Of a DNA stretch of 64,000 nt, positions 22,877 to 35,362 are shown piece by piece (the stretch's first letter is position 1; each line of letters starts with the position of its first letter). A model generated the notes under the pieces. The model searched no databases and was not told the origin of the DNA. It saw nothing but the letters and a program-made list of their open reading frames with translations. Source of the DNA: Poecilobothrus nobilitatus. Taxonomy: Eukaryota > Arthropoda > Insecta > Diptera > Dolichopodidae. Where the stretch lies: contig OX352772.1 of NCBI GenBank assembly GCA_947095535.1, positions 40,443,445 to 40,507,444 on the forward strand. The letters run 5' to 3'. Both the position numbers and the translations under genes were made by a program.

Positions 22877-23511
22877 TATACTTCCGCAGAGGGTAAATCT
22901 TCGATTTAGATGACGTCATCATATAACGGTACTTAATATTTCCAAGTTTTCGAATATATATGCCTAATGGCATACCAATAATGCCTAATGACATACCAAT
23001 AGTACCAATTTAGATACCAATTTAGATGGCGGCATCGGTAATCCGATGCCGCCATCTAAATTGGTGCTATTTCAATTAAACCGTTATATTTTTCCCGTAA
23101 GACCATAAACTGGAACCAGAGTGAAGAGTACTTTCTAAAGGTATAATAATAAATATAGAGTGTCTTGATTGTTGGATCGGATCGGAAAAAGTTGGATTTT
23201 TTTTTTAAATTGCCATTTTGAACTGCAATATCTCAGAAACTGTAGTACCGATGAAGATGAATCAAGATGTATATTAACGATAGTATTATGATCTACAATA
23301 TTGTAGAAAATGGTTCCAGGTTATTATCTTACGGTAAAAATATTAGGGTTTAATTAAAATAGTACCAAATTTTAAGAAAATAGTGTAATGCATTTTCGAC
23401 CACTAGATGGCGGCATCGGTACTAAAGGCATATATATTCGGAAACTTGAAGATAAAGTACCGTTATATGATGACGTCATCTAAATCGATGATCACCCCTC
23501 TGCGAAAGTAT
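22877..23511. mobile_element. MITE with about 87-bp terminal inverted repeats
   Basis: The left end (22877-22964) and right end (23426-23511) are inverted copies sharing CTCTGCG, GATTTAGATGACGTCATC, ATATAACGGTAC and TTTCCAAG/CGAATATATATGCC. The element is about 635 bp and has no transposase frame. TA sits next to both outer ends, hinting at a TA target. The interior has a GATGGCGGCATCGG hairpin (about 23023-23058), and GATGGCGGCATCGG also recurs just inside the right arm (23406-23420). The superfamily is unknown. Confidence 0.85.
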
Positions 23512-24308
23512 TTCCGTTTTCGATCGATATGATTCACAACCCTTACATAACGAATCATTTGAAGAGCGTGATATTACTAATGATTATATATGATTTGTAC
23601 GATCTCCGTACACTAATGACTAATATTTTCTCAAAAGACAACAAATGATAATTATGACTATTATCGTTAGTTATATGAAATGCAAACGTATAAAATCATA
23701 TGATATCATATCATATCTAATGAATATATCATAGTTACTAGTAATGAAACTAACAATAACTTATTTGTTTCAACTGTGTGTTTTTCTAAAAAGATCTGTT
23801 TCAAATATCAATATATTTTTCTTTCCAACTTTAATTTGTTCTAATTGAATACTGTTTCAGCTATTCGATCTGTTCTGTTTATTTTTCTTTTTTTTTTTTA
23901 ATTTATTACTAAATACTTATTTAGGTACTTATTACTATTTATTAATAATTTATTAAAAATACAAAATAAAAATTATTATAAATAGATACAATCCCAAAAT
24001 TGTCTGATTATTAACGACCAATCAAAACACTTTCGATTCTTACGCTGAATCATAAAGCTCCTTATGATTAATAAATATATGTGAATATTAAAAAAAAAAA
24101 ACTAAAAATGTTACATAAAACAAAAAAAAATTAATATAAATTAACAATTTCTTTTCACTTCTTATAACTCACAATTCGAATTTAATTTTTGAAATATACT
24201 TTTTCAATTAATATAACTGGATAGATTAAAATTCAACTCAAAGAACAAAAGATTAGTTTTAACAACAACTGAGTACATATTAACAATATCATTCTATCCA
24301 ATTTTTTA
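23512..24308. other. Intergenic, no gene seen
   Basis: AT-rich, with ATCATATGATATCATATCATAT-like short palindromes at 23690-23720. Nothing classifiable. Confidence 0.55.
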
Positions 24309-24452
24309 GACTGTAAACATCGGGGTATTATTGGTTTACATCCATCACCCGTTGTAAGAATAATTCCCCCTTACAGACACATCAGGAAAGAAAAGGCTGT
24401 CTAATTTGTTAGATTTATATGGCGGGGAATAAATTAAATAAAAAAAAAAAAA
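24309..24452 (+). mobile_element. SINE family S1, degenerate 5'-truncated copy
   Basis: Keeps a TGTAAACATCGGGG relic, GTTGTAAGAATAATTCCCCC, AGGAAAGAAAAGGCTGTCTAA and a tail GGGGAATAAATTAAA plus poly(A). It belongs to the subfamily whose 3' end reads GGGGAATAAAC. Confidence 0.65.
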
Positions 24453-25280
24453 CCATAACTTCATTATGATAAGAAATTTCCCTCTTTCTTTGATATAAAA
24501 ATTTACCAAATATAAAAAGAGGAAATACCGTTACCCGATTCGAATTATCTCAATAATTTGTTAAAGGGTTTTAAACTAACCTATATATATATAAAGCAAA
24601 TAAAAGTCAAATACCTTAAAATTATTTATTACTATATATACAATTGTAAGTTTTAATAAAAAAAAAAATTAACTTAATTCAAAATATTATTTAAAAATTA
24701 GTTATCTATTATTTACGATCATTTAAGTGCTTGTAAAATCTAAAGTAAAATAAAAAAAAATAGAAAATAATTTATTTACAATTCACGCTTATTTATGATT
24801 GAATTGCGTCACATTCTTGTAATAATTTTTTAGTACAATGACATTTTATATGTTATCATATAATAAATGTATTTTCACACATCTATACTACTATTTATTT
24901 ATATTTTATATTATTAACTATTATTTACAATGAATTTATTGTAAATTATAGTTTTTATCTTTTATTTTGTTTAAGAACTTATAAGTTACTTAATTCTTAC
25001 TTCTAATAGACAATTTTTTATTTATTTTTTTTTTGCCTGTACTATCAAAACACAATAATCTTGGCAGGTTCCAACATTATTTTAATTGCATATGCTCCTG
25101 TATGTGTTATTTCAAAACAAATTATTTATAAATTGTACTTAATTTATTGTTAAAAGCTAAATTTTAAATTAAAACGAAGGCAATTTAGAGTTATTCTAAA
25201 CAATTCTAAGGTAACTGAAAAAAATAATATATTTTATGTAAAATAAAAAAAAAGAATATTATTTCTGTATATATATTTTG
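24453..25280. other. Intergenic, no gene seen
   Basis: AT-rich with homopolymer runs. Nothing classifiable. Confidence 0.55.
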
Positions 25281-25463
25281 TTTTAATGCACATCCCTGCC
25301 ACAAATGTAACAAGGAAATTTTACAACCTTTTATTTTTCAGGCGTAACTGTAAATGTCGTAAGGGGTAATTATTCTTAGTACGTGTATGGGATTCAAACC
25401 CATACTACCTCGGCGTTTAGATCGTATTTTATACGCTCTTACCCACTAGGCCACCGAGGCCCC
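25281..25463 (-). mobile_element. SINE family S1, near full length
   Basis: Minus-strand copy from GGGGCCTCGGTGGCCTAG at 25463 to a TGCATTAAAA tail near 25281. A box and B box are recognisable (the latter as GGGTTTGAATCC). CpG sites of the consensus are partly decayed, so it is older than the 7.4 kb copy. Confidence 0.85.
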
Positions 25464-27570
25464 TAAAACTGTACATTTATGTAGATATTAAATTGATATT
25501 AAAGTACAGTAGTGGCATTAACCAAAGCAAAAATAAATGAAAAAAAGAAAGGTTATAATTAAAAAAAAAATAAAGTAATTCAAAATATAATCAAGAATAA
25601 TAATAATAAATTGATTCATTCACTCACATAAGTATATACCATATATGTATATTCATATTATGTACACATTATATACGTACCTACGTAATTGGATTATAGA
25701 TCAGAAGATCTTCAGTTAAAGTTTTTTTGTCTTTTCTTTCTGAAAAGGACTTCTGAGAGAGTACATCAATATATTGAAATGAATTATTTGGGTTCGCCTT
25801 TAAACAGAAAAATTAAACTTATAAGAAAGAATAATTTACCATACCCATACATTGATAAAATCGGAATTGACAAAACACATTAGAAAATCAAGATCATTTC
25901 CACACAAAAAACCATAAAATATTTATTATCTGGTAATGTCGATTCATCGAGAACTGAAACGATTAAATTCGATTGAAGATGTAGGTAGAAAACTAAAAAG
26001 TTTAAATAGTGCAAATCATTAGGCCCACGAAATAAACTGAAACTTCTTATTTAATACAATTTTAAATGTCATCTGTCATCATGTCATCAAAATATATTCA
26101 ATAATTTTTGGAAAAATTTATACTTTTGACAATATTAAATGAATCAATTTTGGGTGTCTTTCTTTTTTAGTTCAGACCAGTGCCAGAACTGTCAAAAAAA
26201 AAATTTGTGTTTCTTTTTTCACTCTGAACGATCAAAGTTTATCTTTTGTGTTTCTTTTTTCATTCAGAATGCGCTCAGAGTATGATCTTAATTGTTCAAT
26301 TTTAATTTACAGATATCGTAGAGCATTTGAATTGAAAAGTTAAAATTTTTATTTTTTTATATGATTTGACAAATTGAAGCTCTATTGTGTTTCAAAATTA
26401 TTTCGGAGCGTTTAGAGATAAAATATTTTTAATCTGTTCAGAACGTACTCTATGTACTCGATATCTGTTCAGCACACAAATCTAAACTAAAAAAAAAACA
26501 CCCTTTATAATACCTTTTAAAATTTCTTATACATTTTGTTAAATGGTTATTACCTACCTGTCTTATATCTAATTATCATTACATATGATGCGGTAAGTTC
26601 AGTTCTTTATAACTTTTGTCAACGTTGTCTTCAAATTCAGAGCTAAAATTCTGTTTAAATTAACGAAAAAAAGAAAAAAAAAACCATTACGACAAAAAAT
26701 TTTGTTTTTTTTTTTGTTTTTAACAGCGGAAGTTCTTTCAAATTTACGGTAGTGAATCGAATAGTGAACGTTTTTAATATTGTTAGTTTTTCAAAGTTAG
26801 ATTTAAAGTTATTTTCATTGTTTGTACACATTGTTACTTTAAAAATTAATGTTTGTATAGGATTCATGTATTCATGTTCATTTTTATTATTTTTTTTATT
26901 TTTAATGAAAATTATTTCTTTCTCTTAGAGAGTATTAACTTAAGACTCTTTGCACTTAGATTCAAGTAAATTTTGTTTTGCAATAAATTTTTTTTTAATT
27001 TGTCCGAAAATACTTATCTAATGCAATATATGCATTTTATTTGAACCTACATACATATTTTATTTATTTTTTTCAAATTTTCAATAGATTTTATATAATA
27101 TCTAATTAATGAAAAAGTTCTAAATGACATTAGAACAAGATATTATCGTTGAACACATTCAATCCAGATGTAGAACACGTACACAATTACCTCAATTACA
27201 TTTTAAATGTCAAAAAGAGTAGAGTAATTAAAATTGATCCCTAAATTCCAAAGCTGCTAAATTTTATTCCCATTCCCATAAAGAATATAATAAGTAAATC
27301 TATTAACTTACATTTTACAAACATATTTACGACTTTGAAAATAACAATAGTGAATGGGGGATAATCGTTACAATAAATAATGTACATAATTATTTCACTT
27401 GTAAACTAAGAAATTAGTGTCATTTGAAGTCTTATATCGGGAAAATCTCTAACAAATTTTCAATTTTATTAAACAAACAAAAAAAAAAATAATAAAATAA
27501 ATAAAATTTAATTTTTTCTAAATGATTTTTCCAACGGAAATTTATATTTTTGCAAAAATTCAGAAGATTT
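25464..27570. other. Intergenic, no gene seen
   Basis: AT-rich. A segment at 26160-26290 has TTTGTGTTTCTTTTTTC twice, about 50 bp apart (26203 and 26237). Short frames here start with non-ATG codons or are low-complexity and are not accepted. Confidence 0.55.
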
Positions 27571-27610
27571 TATATAAAAGTTAAAAGTTTGTAATCAGAA
27601 AATTTAGTTC
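27571..27610 (+). promoter_or_regulatory. TATA box and initiator-like site of the 415-aa gene
   Basis: TATATAAAAG at 27571-27580. A TTTAGTTC motif at 27603-27610 sits about 33 bp after TATAAAAG and could hold the start site (A at 27606). TCAGAA at 27595-27600 is an alternative but is close, about 24 bp. The 5' UTR would be about 78 nt. Confidence 0.6.
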
Positions 27611-27683
27611 TTATTTTGATTTTTAAAGTGAATCGTGTATTAAAAGAAAAACAAACGAAAGTTAACGCATTTATAAATAAAAA

Positions 27684-28931
27684 ATGAAAAATATTATAAT
27701 ATTCCTAATTGGATTAACTTCTGTGCTAGCTGCAAGACAAAATGAATCAAGAGATTATCAACCATACAAAGAACAGGATAATCAAAAACAAAAAAGTTCT
27801 ATAGTTCAATATGATCATCAAACACAAAGACCAGAAAAAAATGATCGTCGTTTCGATTTCGATCGAAATCGACCTTATAATAATGAATTGAATGAAATTG
27901 CAAAAACTCTTCAAAATAATCGTTACATTCAAAAAGCTAAAACTTTTCATAATCATGATCAAAATAATAATTTCGGTACCGGAGAACAACATATTATCAG
28001 TGATCGTAATGGATATGATTATGGTATTGGTGTTAATGGTGGTTATCAAAGTGGTTTAATTAGTTCACAAGTTTTAAAAATTGTTCCAACATCAGGTAGC
28101 CAAGGATCTGATAATAATTCAGAACAACAATCACATCATTCTTCATTTAATTATGATCGAAATCCAATAAATGAGAATTATTTTAATAGACCTAATCATA
28201 TACCAAATGGATTAAATTATCCAGATAATGCATACAATCAAAATTATCATGGTCCATCAAATGTAAATGATGATAAAAGATATTCACAAAATCATCATTC
28301 ACAATATCAACCTCATCAACAACAATTTCAACCACAAGATGTTGTTAATATTGGTCCTGGTAGTTCACAATTTTTAAATCAACCATTTAAACCATCTCAA
28401 CCTTCAAGATATCCACATTTACAACAATCAGATTCAATAAAACCTGGACATATTTCTAATCAACATAATTTTAATAATATAAATTATAATAATAGGCCAC
28501 CATTTTTACAAGGTGCTGGATTTGATGGACGTTTTGATACTGATTTTATAAATAATAATGGTGGTTTACCGCATAATCAAGAAAATAACTTAAATCAACC
28601 TTTTTCAAATGGATTAAATGTTATTGATTTAAATCGTAATACACCACCACCATCACAATATTTCAATAATAAATACAATGATAGACATCAGCAACAACAA
28701 CAACATTTAGGTGGACATTTTCAACAGCCATTCAGTATTGAATTACGTCCAAATCATTTGGAAAGACCTGATGCTAATTCTGGGGATATTGATGGAGGTA
28801 GTAATAGTATATTTAGTAGATCTAAAAATTATATTCAAAAATTTCAAAATGAAATTAACAGGCGATCATATTATCAAAAAGGCCCAGAATTTCAAAGATA
28901 CAATATTGGAGAATTTACTAGAGACTATTAG
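27684..28931 (+). CDS. Secreted Asn/Gln-rich protein (415 aa), family not recognised
   Basis: An uninterrupted frame from ATG 27684 (AAAATGAAA context) to TAG 28931. MKNIIIFLIGLTSVLAA is a clear signal peptide. The mature protein is rich in Asn, Gln, His, Pro, Ser and Tyr, with short runs of Gln near residues 215 and 338. The most ordered-looking part is residues about 112-137, with a Gly/Tyr stretch, then SGLISSQVLKIVP. The C terminus is Lys/Arg/Tyr-rich and ends in FTRDY. There is no Cys-rich, chitin-binding R&R or enzyme signature. It resembles low-complexity extracellular proteins of cuticle, silk or egg coat; any function is inference. A promoter and an AATAAA flank it. The minus-strand frame 27747-28049 and the plus frame 28711-28977 are shadows. 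Confidence 0.85.
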   Translation: MKNIIIFLIGLTSVLAARQNESRDYQPYKEQDNQKQKSSIVQYDHQTQRPEKNDRRFDFDRNRPYNNELNEIAKTLQNNRYIQKAKTFHNHDQNNNFGTGEQHIISDRNGYDYGIGVNGGYQSGLISSQVLKIVPTSGSQGSDNNSEQQSHHSSFNYDRNPINENYFNRPNHIPNGLNYPDNAYNQNYHGPSNVNDDKRYSQNHHSQYQPHQQQFQPQDVVNIGPGSSQFLNQPFKPSQPSRYPHLQQSDSIKPGHISNQHNFNNINYNNRPPFLQGAGFDGRFDTDFINNNGGLPHNQENNLNQPFSNGLNVIDLNRNTPPPSQYFNNKYNDRHQQQQQHLGGHFQQPFSIELRPNHLERPDANSGDIDGGSNSIFSRSKNYIQKFQNEINRRSYYQKGPEFQRYNIGEFTRDY

Positions 28932-28990
28932 AAGAAAAATCGGATTTAAAAAATATCTTTTTGCCAAATTCTTTTAAAAAAATGATTTTA

Positions 28991-28996
28991 AATAAA
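28991..28996 (+). terminator. Poly(A) signal of the 415-aa gene
   Basis: AATAAA 60 bp past the stop codon. Confidence 0.65.
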
Positions 28997-29972
28997 TTAT
29001 TAAAGTAATTTTTTTTTAATTTGAGTATTTTTATAATTTTATTCTTGTTTTAGTGATTTCTGATAGTGAAAATTCAATTTAGTATCTATAATTTATTGTG
29101 ATTTATAAATGTGGGATGCCTTATTAAGAAGTTGACTTTACATGAACTTCTGCAGTATAATACAAATTTTTTTTTTGTATTCTAAATTTTAATAAAAAAA
29201 CAAAATTTAATTTAATTATATACACTTTTAATAGAAATTTGATTGGTTTTATTTTTTATAGAAATAAAATAAAAGAACCTAGAACCAATTTTCTAAATTA
29301 ATAATTTTGGTTAAACCACAAAAATGTACCTATACATATATTATATAAAAATAATTCTGGTGAGAATGATACTATATTGTGTATAGGGTAACTCTGAATT
29401 ATAAATCATTATATGTATATTAATCGAAAAATTTTAATTTATTATTATCTATTGAACTTAACTTAAAGGTTTTTAATACATTATTTTGCATAATATACAA
29501 AGGTAAATGTAATAATAATTATTGTTCTATTATAGTAATTATAAAATTTCTTCGGTTTTTTTCTTTTTTTTTTTTAACATATATGCGATATGCGTAGTAA
29601 GTAAGATCTTTGTAAAACCTTCTAATTACCGATGAACCTAAGATCCATTGATTTGTGAATTTGCATATATATTATATAATTTATTTGATTTACATCTAGT
29701 TAACTATAAGAGATCTATAAATATATTTAAAATGAATTATCCAGTGAATTCCCATATTTCCCAATTTCCTTTAGTCCTTTCTTCCGCAATCTCCAAACCA
29801 AATAGTACATTGTACCATTAATTCTAACATAATGTTTGTTTTGAAAAGGAAATCTTTCGAGAGTCTCACTTACCCTGACAAAAAAAGAGAAGATAACATT
29901 TTAGAACTGGAACCCACTTTGTCTTTTGTTTACTACATAAACCTTTACTAAATATACTATATATATATATAT
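28997..29972. other. Intergenic, no gene seen
   Basis: AT-rich, with a TA-dinucleotide run at 29955-29972 next to the following MITE. Confidence 0.55.
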
Positions 29973-30560
29973 ACTCAGGGTGTCCAAAACTCAGGGTGAT
30001 ATATATACTCAGGGTATCTCAGGGTGTCTGGAGATAGGAGGCAGGGGTTTATTTTCAACGGTTTCCGAGATAATGGCCTTGAAAGTAATTATTTCGTTAA
30101 CTTTTTAAAGAAGTAACAACATCTTTGCCCTATCTAACAAGATTCGTTTAAGTGACGGCAGCTGAGCAGTCTAGCTGAAGTTATAGGCTTTCACACTAAT
30201 ATTCCAACTTTTATTTATCTTTCATAGTTGAAGACTTATAACGTTTTAAATACGAAAAATATTAATGTTTTTCACTATTTTTATAAAATAACTGTAATTT
30301 TTGCATAAAAAACCGCTTTTATATCAATTTTATTTCATTTTCAAAATCACCAATTCCGCAACTTCCACTTAAATAAATTAATACATTTTTCTCTTATCTT
30401 TTACCATTTTTGAGATAATTGTCTAAATATAACCATGTCCTTACTTATCAAGTAATTATATTATTTTTATGTAACAATGTGGAAAATAATTTTTTTAACA
30501 AAATTTCAATTAAGCACATATTTTGGAACTTAGAGTTGAGGACACCCTGTGTATATGAGG
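29973..30560. mobile_element. MITE with CAGGGTGTCC ends
   Basis: The left end CAGGGTGTCCAAAACTC (from about 29977) pairs with the right end, whose reverse complement is CAGGGTGTCCTCAACTC (about 30537-30555). The left end is scrambled: CTCAGGG occurs four times within 29974-30030. The interior has GGTTTCCGAGATAATGG near 30059, a sequence type often seen in insect MITEs with these ends. The short frame at 30419-30658 starts with TTG and is not accepted. Confidence 0.65.
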
Positions 30561-31912
30561 TTTTTGGAAAAAAAATATTTACTATCAAATACAAACTGTG
30601 TTTGAGGAGTAATTCAACCTTCAACTGGGCTTTTAGTCTATTTTATTATAGGTTGTAGTGCTGAATTGCTTATATTTAAATGAAATTTTCTAAAAATCAT
30701 CTGTGAAATATAAAACAAATCGAAATTTTTTTTTTTCCTGTAAATAATTTTAATTGTAGCAAATAAACTAATGTAAACAAGGTATTTAAGAAAAATATTT
30801 TATTGGGAACATATATTCTTTTTGTTAAAAACAGAAAAACAAACCTTTTGAATGGCAATTTGAACCACCTATGAACTATTTATATATAATTTCATAATTG
30901 TTACAATAATGATTTATAAAGTATTTGCTAAATTTTTTTTTTATATGAACAATAAGAAAAATAAGATCTGTCTATTACAATTTCCACCAAATCTTTTAAT
31001 CATAAACTATTTATTATTTGATTTTAAATTAAATCAATTAAATGAAATATCAATCAATTGTACAAATTATTAAATTAAGCCCAATTTAGTATAAGACAAG
31101 ACCCTATAATAATTTTAATTGAAAACATTAAAGTTAAATCTAGAGCAAAATAATTTTAATAAACCCTACAGGCCCAAAAAAAATAAATTAAAACACTCCT
31201 ATAGTGGATGTTAATTTGTACTTTTTCTTAAAGATAAATAATTGTAGTCAAAATCGTGACAATTTTTCAATTTTATTGTTAAGATTTATAATTTAATTCA
31301 GTACAAATTCGAATATGGTAAATTTAACAATTTATTTTTTATTTTTTTTCGTCAATGTTGTTGTGCAATGTTCAGAATTTAAAAGAAATTTTTTTTTTTA
31401 ATTTTATGTTGATTTTCCTTCATTATTGTGCCAAGTTTAAAATGGATTTCTATTATACTAAAATTCAGCACATTAATGATAGCACCAGAGATAGTACATT
31501 ATACTCTAATTTATCCTTTGCTTAGCTAGTTTAATCTATAGTTATTCCAGATATAAAAATATAATTTATAAAATAAAATTATGATTATTTAGGATAAATT
31601 AATTTGGTATAGTTATTTGATTTAGAATCTTTCATAAAATTATATTATTTTAACTTCTATGACAAAATTACGATTTATATAAATTTTCATATTAAAATAT
31701 ATTTTAATTAGAACGGTCTTAATAAATACTTTGCACAATTTATTAAAAACAATAAAACTCAGTGTATTATTAAAACTTTTTTTTTATATATTTTCATCTA
31801 TTTTTTTTTTTTGTTAACATTTACAATAAGGTCAAAAAACATTTTTACAATTCTTTTTTTTTTGTTTATATTCTTACATATTTCTTCTTTCCTTTTTAAA
31901 CATATTTTTTTT
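30561..31912. other. Intergenic, no gene seen
   Basis: AT-rich 3' flanking region of two convergent genes (415-aa plus, Gly-rich minus). Confidence 0.55.
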
Positions 31913-31935
31913 TTTATTTTTTTTTATTTTTTATT
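31913..31935 (-). terminator. Candidate poly(A) signals of the Gly-rich gene
   Basis: Three AATAAA motifs on the minus strand, at 31935-31930, 31928-31923 and 31918-31913, about 50-70 bp past the stop. Confidence 0.5.
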
Positions 31936-31984
31936 ATGACAGTTCAAAAAAACATAAATAAATAGTAACCAAAAATTAATTTAT

Positions 31985-32575
31985 TTACCACCAACCATTA
32001 CCGTATCCAGCACCATAACCACCATGTCCACCAAGACCATAACCGGCACTGCTATAACCACCACTGCTATAACCACCACCATGATGACCACCATATCCTC
32101 CTAAACCACTTGAAGCTACTTTAACAACTTTAACAACTGGAGCTGCATGTGCACTATAACCAAGTCCACCACCAACTAATCCATGTCCACCAGAATATCC
32201 ACCAATATATCCACCATGATGTCCACCAGATAATCCATGGCTATATCCTATGCTGCTATGTCCTAAACTGGAACCATATCCTAAACCGGCACCATGTCCT
32301 AAACCACCACCATGTCCTAAACCACCACTATATACTAAGCCAGAGCCGTGTCCTAAACCATAACCATGACCAGCACTAACGGTGCTATATCCACCATGGC
32401 TATAACCACCACCTAATCCTGAACCATGTCCAGAGCTTAATCCTGAATATCCACCACTATGTCCAAGACCAACACCATGTCCACCACCGCTATATAAACC
32501 AACTGATCCACCACCATTCAAATAACCGGCTGATGCTGCGGCAATACAACTTAATAAACAGATGAAGAATTTCAT
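31985..32575 (-). CDS. Glycine-rich cuticle-like secreted protein (196 aa)
   Basis: The frame starts at ATG 32575 (AAAATGAAA) and ends at TAA 31985. MKFFICLLSCIAAASAG is a signal peptide. The mature chain is dominated by Gly, Ser, His and Tyr in GGHG, GLGHG and SGGYS-type repeats. At about residues 143-158 there is a non-repetitive AHAAPVVKVVKVASSG block; AAP motifs and Val-rich blocks of this kind are frequent in insect cuticular proteins. The C terminus is Gly-Tyr-Gly-Asn-Gly-Trp-Trp. It is probably laid down in cuticle or a similar matrix. The plus-strand frame 32149-32379 is a shadow. GC content is well above the surrounding DNA because of Gly codons. Confidence 0.9.
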   Translation of the reverse strand: MKFFICLLSCIAAASAGYLNGGGSVGLYSGGGHGVGLGHSGGYSGLSSGHGSGLGGGYSHGGYSTVSAGHGYGLGHGSGLVYSGGLGHGGGLGHGAGLGYGSSLGHSSIGYSHGLSGGHHGGYIGGYSGGHGLVGGGLGYSAHAAPVVKVVKVASSGLGGYGGHHGGGYSSGGYSSAGYGLGGHGGYGAGYGNGWW

Positions 32576-32663
32576 TTTTAAGTTAATTATTTTTAATAAA
32601 AATTGAGTTGAATTGAACCGAAATTATTAAGATACGATACAATGGTTATTTGATACCAAATTG

Positions 32664-32703
32664 AACTGATGACTTCTTAAGTTTTATTCTCGCTTTTTAT
32701 ATA
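32664..32703 (-). promoter_or_regulatory. TATA box plus initiator of the Gly-rich gene
   Basis: Minus-strand TATATAAAAAG (32703-32693) followed by TCAGTT (32669-32664). The A at 32667 would be the start site, 34 bp after the start of TATAAAAA, giving a 92-nt 5' UTR. The arrangement mirrors that of the 68-aa gene. Confidence 0.75.
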
Positions 32704-35362
32704 AAAATGGAAAATTCAAAAATTTTAGAAAACATAAAGAAAAAGAAAAAAAAATTTTTTTTTTTTATTTGCAAAAAAATTACATGAAATTGCAAATATT
32801 GCTGTTGCTCGCATTTACTTTTAATTTCATTACAACGGAAACCCAAAATTAATTCGAACAATAATTTTTTTTTTTTTTCATTATGATTTTTGTTGTTGTT
32901 GTTTTTGTTGCTTTATCATTTTTTGCATTGCGATCTTAATACAAGTACAACACAAATTATGGAAGTTATAGAAGACCTTCTGATGCAAATAAAAATAACA
33001 ACAACAACAAAAAAAAAATATCAAAATTCGAAAGTAAACTTCTACACTTAAAAAGAAAAAAAAAGTTTAGTAACGCAGGAAGGGATAAATTGTAACATTC
33101 AAACAGAACAATAGCAACAAAAATAACTGCAATAATAAAAATAATAACCACAACAATTCATTCATCACAATCCTCCTATCAAAATATGATTTTAATATAA
33201 GTATAAGAAAAAAAAAAAAAAAATACACGTAAAATATGTTGCATGTATAGTACAAAGAATTCATTAAGGTAAGCATAACTATACTAAAACTATATTATAA
33301 ATGGTTGCTGAGTAATCGAACTCACCTTAAATGTTTCTATAATATATTTTATTATTATGTGATAAAACAACAAAAATTTAATTTTGCAAATTAACATCGA
33401 AAGGCTGAAAAAAATTAATTTTTGGATCTGTGCATGATACACATAAGAAACACAAAAAAAAAAAAATTAAGAAAATGATGATACTAATGATGATTATTCA
33501 AAAAAACGAATCAAAATACAAAAAATTATTATTATGACCTTTTCAACAGCAAGAATAACAGTTAACAGTTATATTGGTCAATTCTCAGATTTTCTTGACA
33601 ACTACAGTTAGAGCTATTATAGAACTAATAAAATATTCGGTTATATAGTAGCTTTTTAACGACATAGACCTCAATTCGGCCAATTGCACCATTAAAAAAG
33701 AAATTCAAGGGAATATAATATTTACAGACCGACCTACCAAATAAGTACAAATAATTTTCCATTTTCTACTCTTCTACTATACTTACTATAATAATAAATA
33801 ATATCCCTAATCCCACGACCAGTTGCCCTTCGCTGAAAGCACTCGGCGAGTCACCATTTTTTATTATTATTATTTTTTTGTATATACATAGTCGGAGAGT
33901 TAGACTATATACAGGGTCATTATACAAACTGTTGTAACAAAATAAAATATTAAATAGCGAATTATAAATACGTATTTCAACAATATTGAATATGAAGAAT
34001 TAACAATTTAAATGATCAAATCAAATGGAGGGATGTGATAACAGGGATTGTGGGGATGCTTAAAGCAAGCATTAAGTGTTTGTTAGTTTACATAAGCCAT
34101 CTTAAAGCATGGGTGAAAATATAGTAAACATACTTTAAGATTGCTATGGTTACTTTATTTGAATGGATGGATATGGTTAACTTAATTAAATCATTGAAAA
34201 TTGTTAAATGTTCCGTTAAATAGTTTAGTTCAACCAAATGGTAAAAAAGATAAAATTATATCACATGAAAGATAAATTTTCTCTTAAAAAAAACTACGCC
34301 TTAAAATTACTACAAGCATGTGATCATTAAAAATTTTTTTTAAATTCAGACTTGAAATCTATTCATTGTAAGTACAGCCCTCCTCGCATTGTCGAAAAAC
34401 CTAAAACAAAAAAACTCAATAATTTTTTCTTAAAGCATTATAAACCAACTCTTAAAACTGTTAATACGATGCTAAGAAATCACTCAATATTAAAATAACA
34501 CGAAAATCAAAAGTGTAAAACATAAATATTTTTGCGGTTTTTCAATATTCGATGGACAACAGCTGAGAATTGAAATGAAGATTTTATTTTATTAAAATAT
34601 TTTTATCTTTTTTTTATTTTTTTTTATTTTTTTGGTCATTCTTCCCTTGATTTCTTAATTTTTAAACAATTTTTTTTTTTTTCGTTTGGATATTGTAGAT
34701 CACCTTCTGAGATAATGCGATCCATTAAGAATTAAAGTTTAAGCAAAAATTAAAAATTAATTATAAAAGTAATGTAAGTTAATATAGTAATATCCAGTTA
34801 TGTAATAACAAAAGGCTCGCCCTGTGAACTAAATTTGCACTTAATTTTTCTTAATTATAATCTAAATTTTAAGTTATATGTAGTTCAATAATATATATAT
34901 ATAATTTATTGTCTTGTTAAGGAATTGGGTGTGAGATATATTATGTAGGTATAGCGGAGACTTAAAATACTTCATGCATATACTTATGTATGTATATAAA
35001 TTGATTTTTATATGAAATCTGTAACTTGGTTTACTGTACTTTTTGTTGTAAAATTTATTTATTAACTATAATGTTAATCAAAATAAAAATCATGTTTAGT
35101 ATAAGACAAGATTTAATTGATGTTGGACCAGCTGCTTATTAAAAATGAGAAACAATAACCTTTTCATTAACTTTATTTGATGATCAATGTTCAAATCTGT
35201 GTTTAAATATTAGTTTCATGACTACCGGAGAAACTGAAGTCGAAGTTGTAGAAAATCAATAATAACAAGTTGCAAATTATTCATTATTGTTTTAGATCTT
35301 CAAAACACTCAAGTTGCCTATAAAAAGGTAGGCAATTCAAAATGGATGTTTTGTTTTTCTTG
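32704..35362. other. Intergenic, no gene seen
   Basis: AT-rich; low-complexity frames at 32966-33276 reflect poly(A), CAA and AAT-type runs. ACAGGGTCATTATACAAACTG at 33911 looks like a lone MITE end, but I found no partner. Confidence 0.5.

Noticed and set aside
32149..32379. His-rich plus-strand frame
   Set aside because: Shadow of the Gly-rich coding repeats on the other strand.
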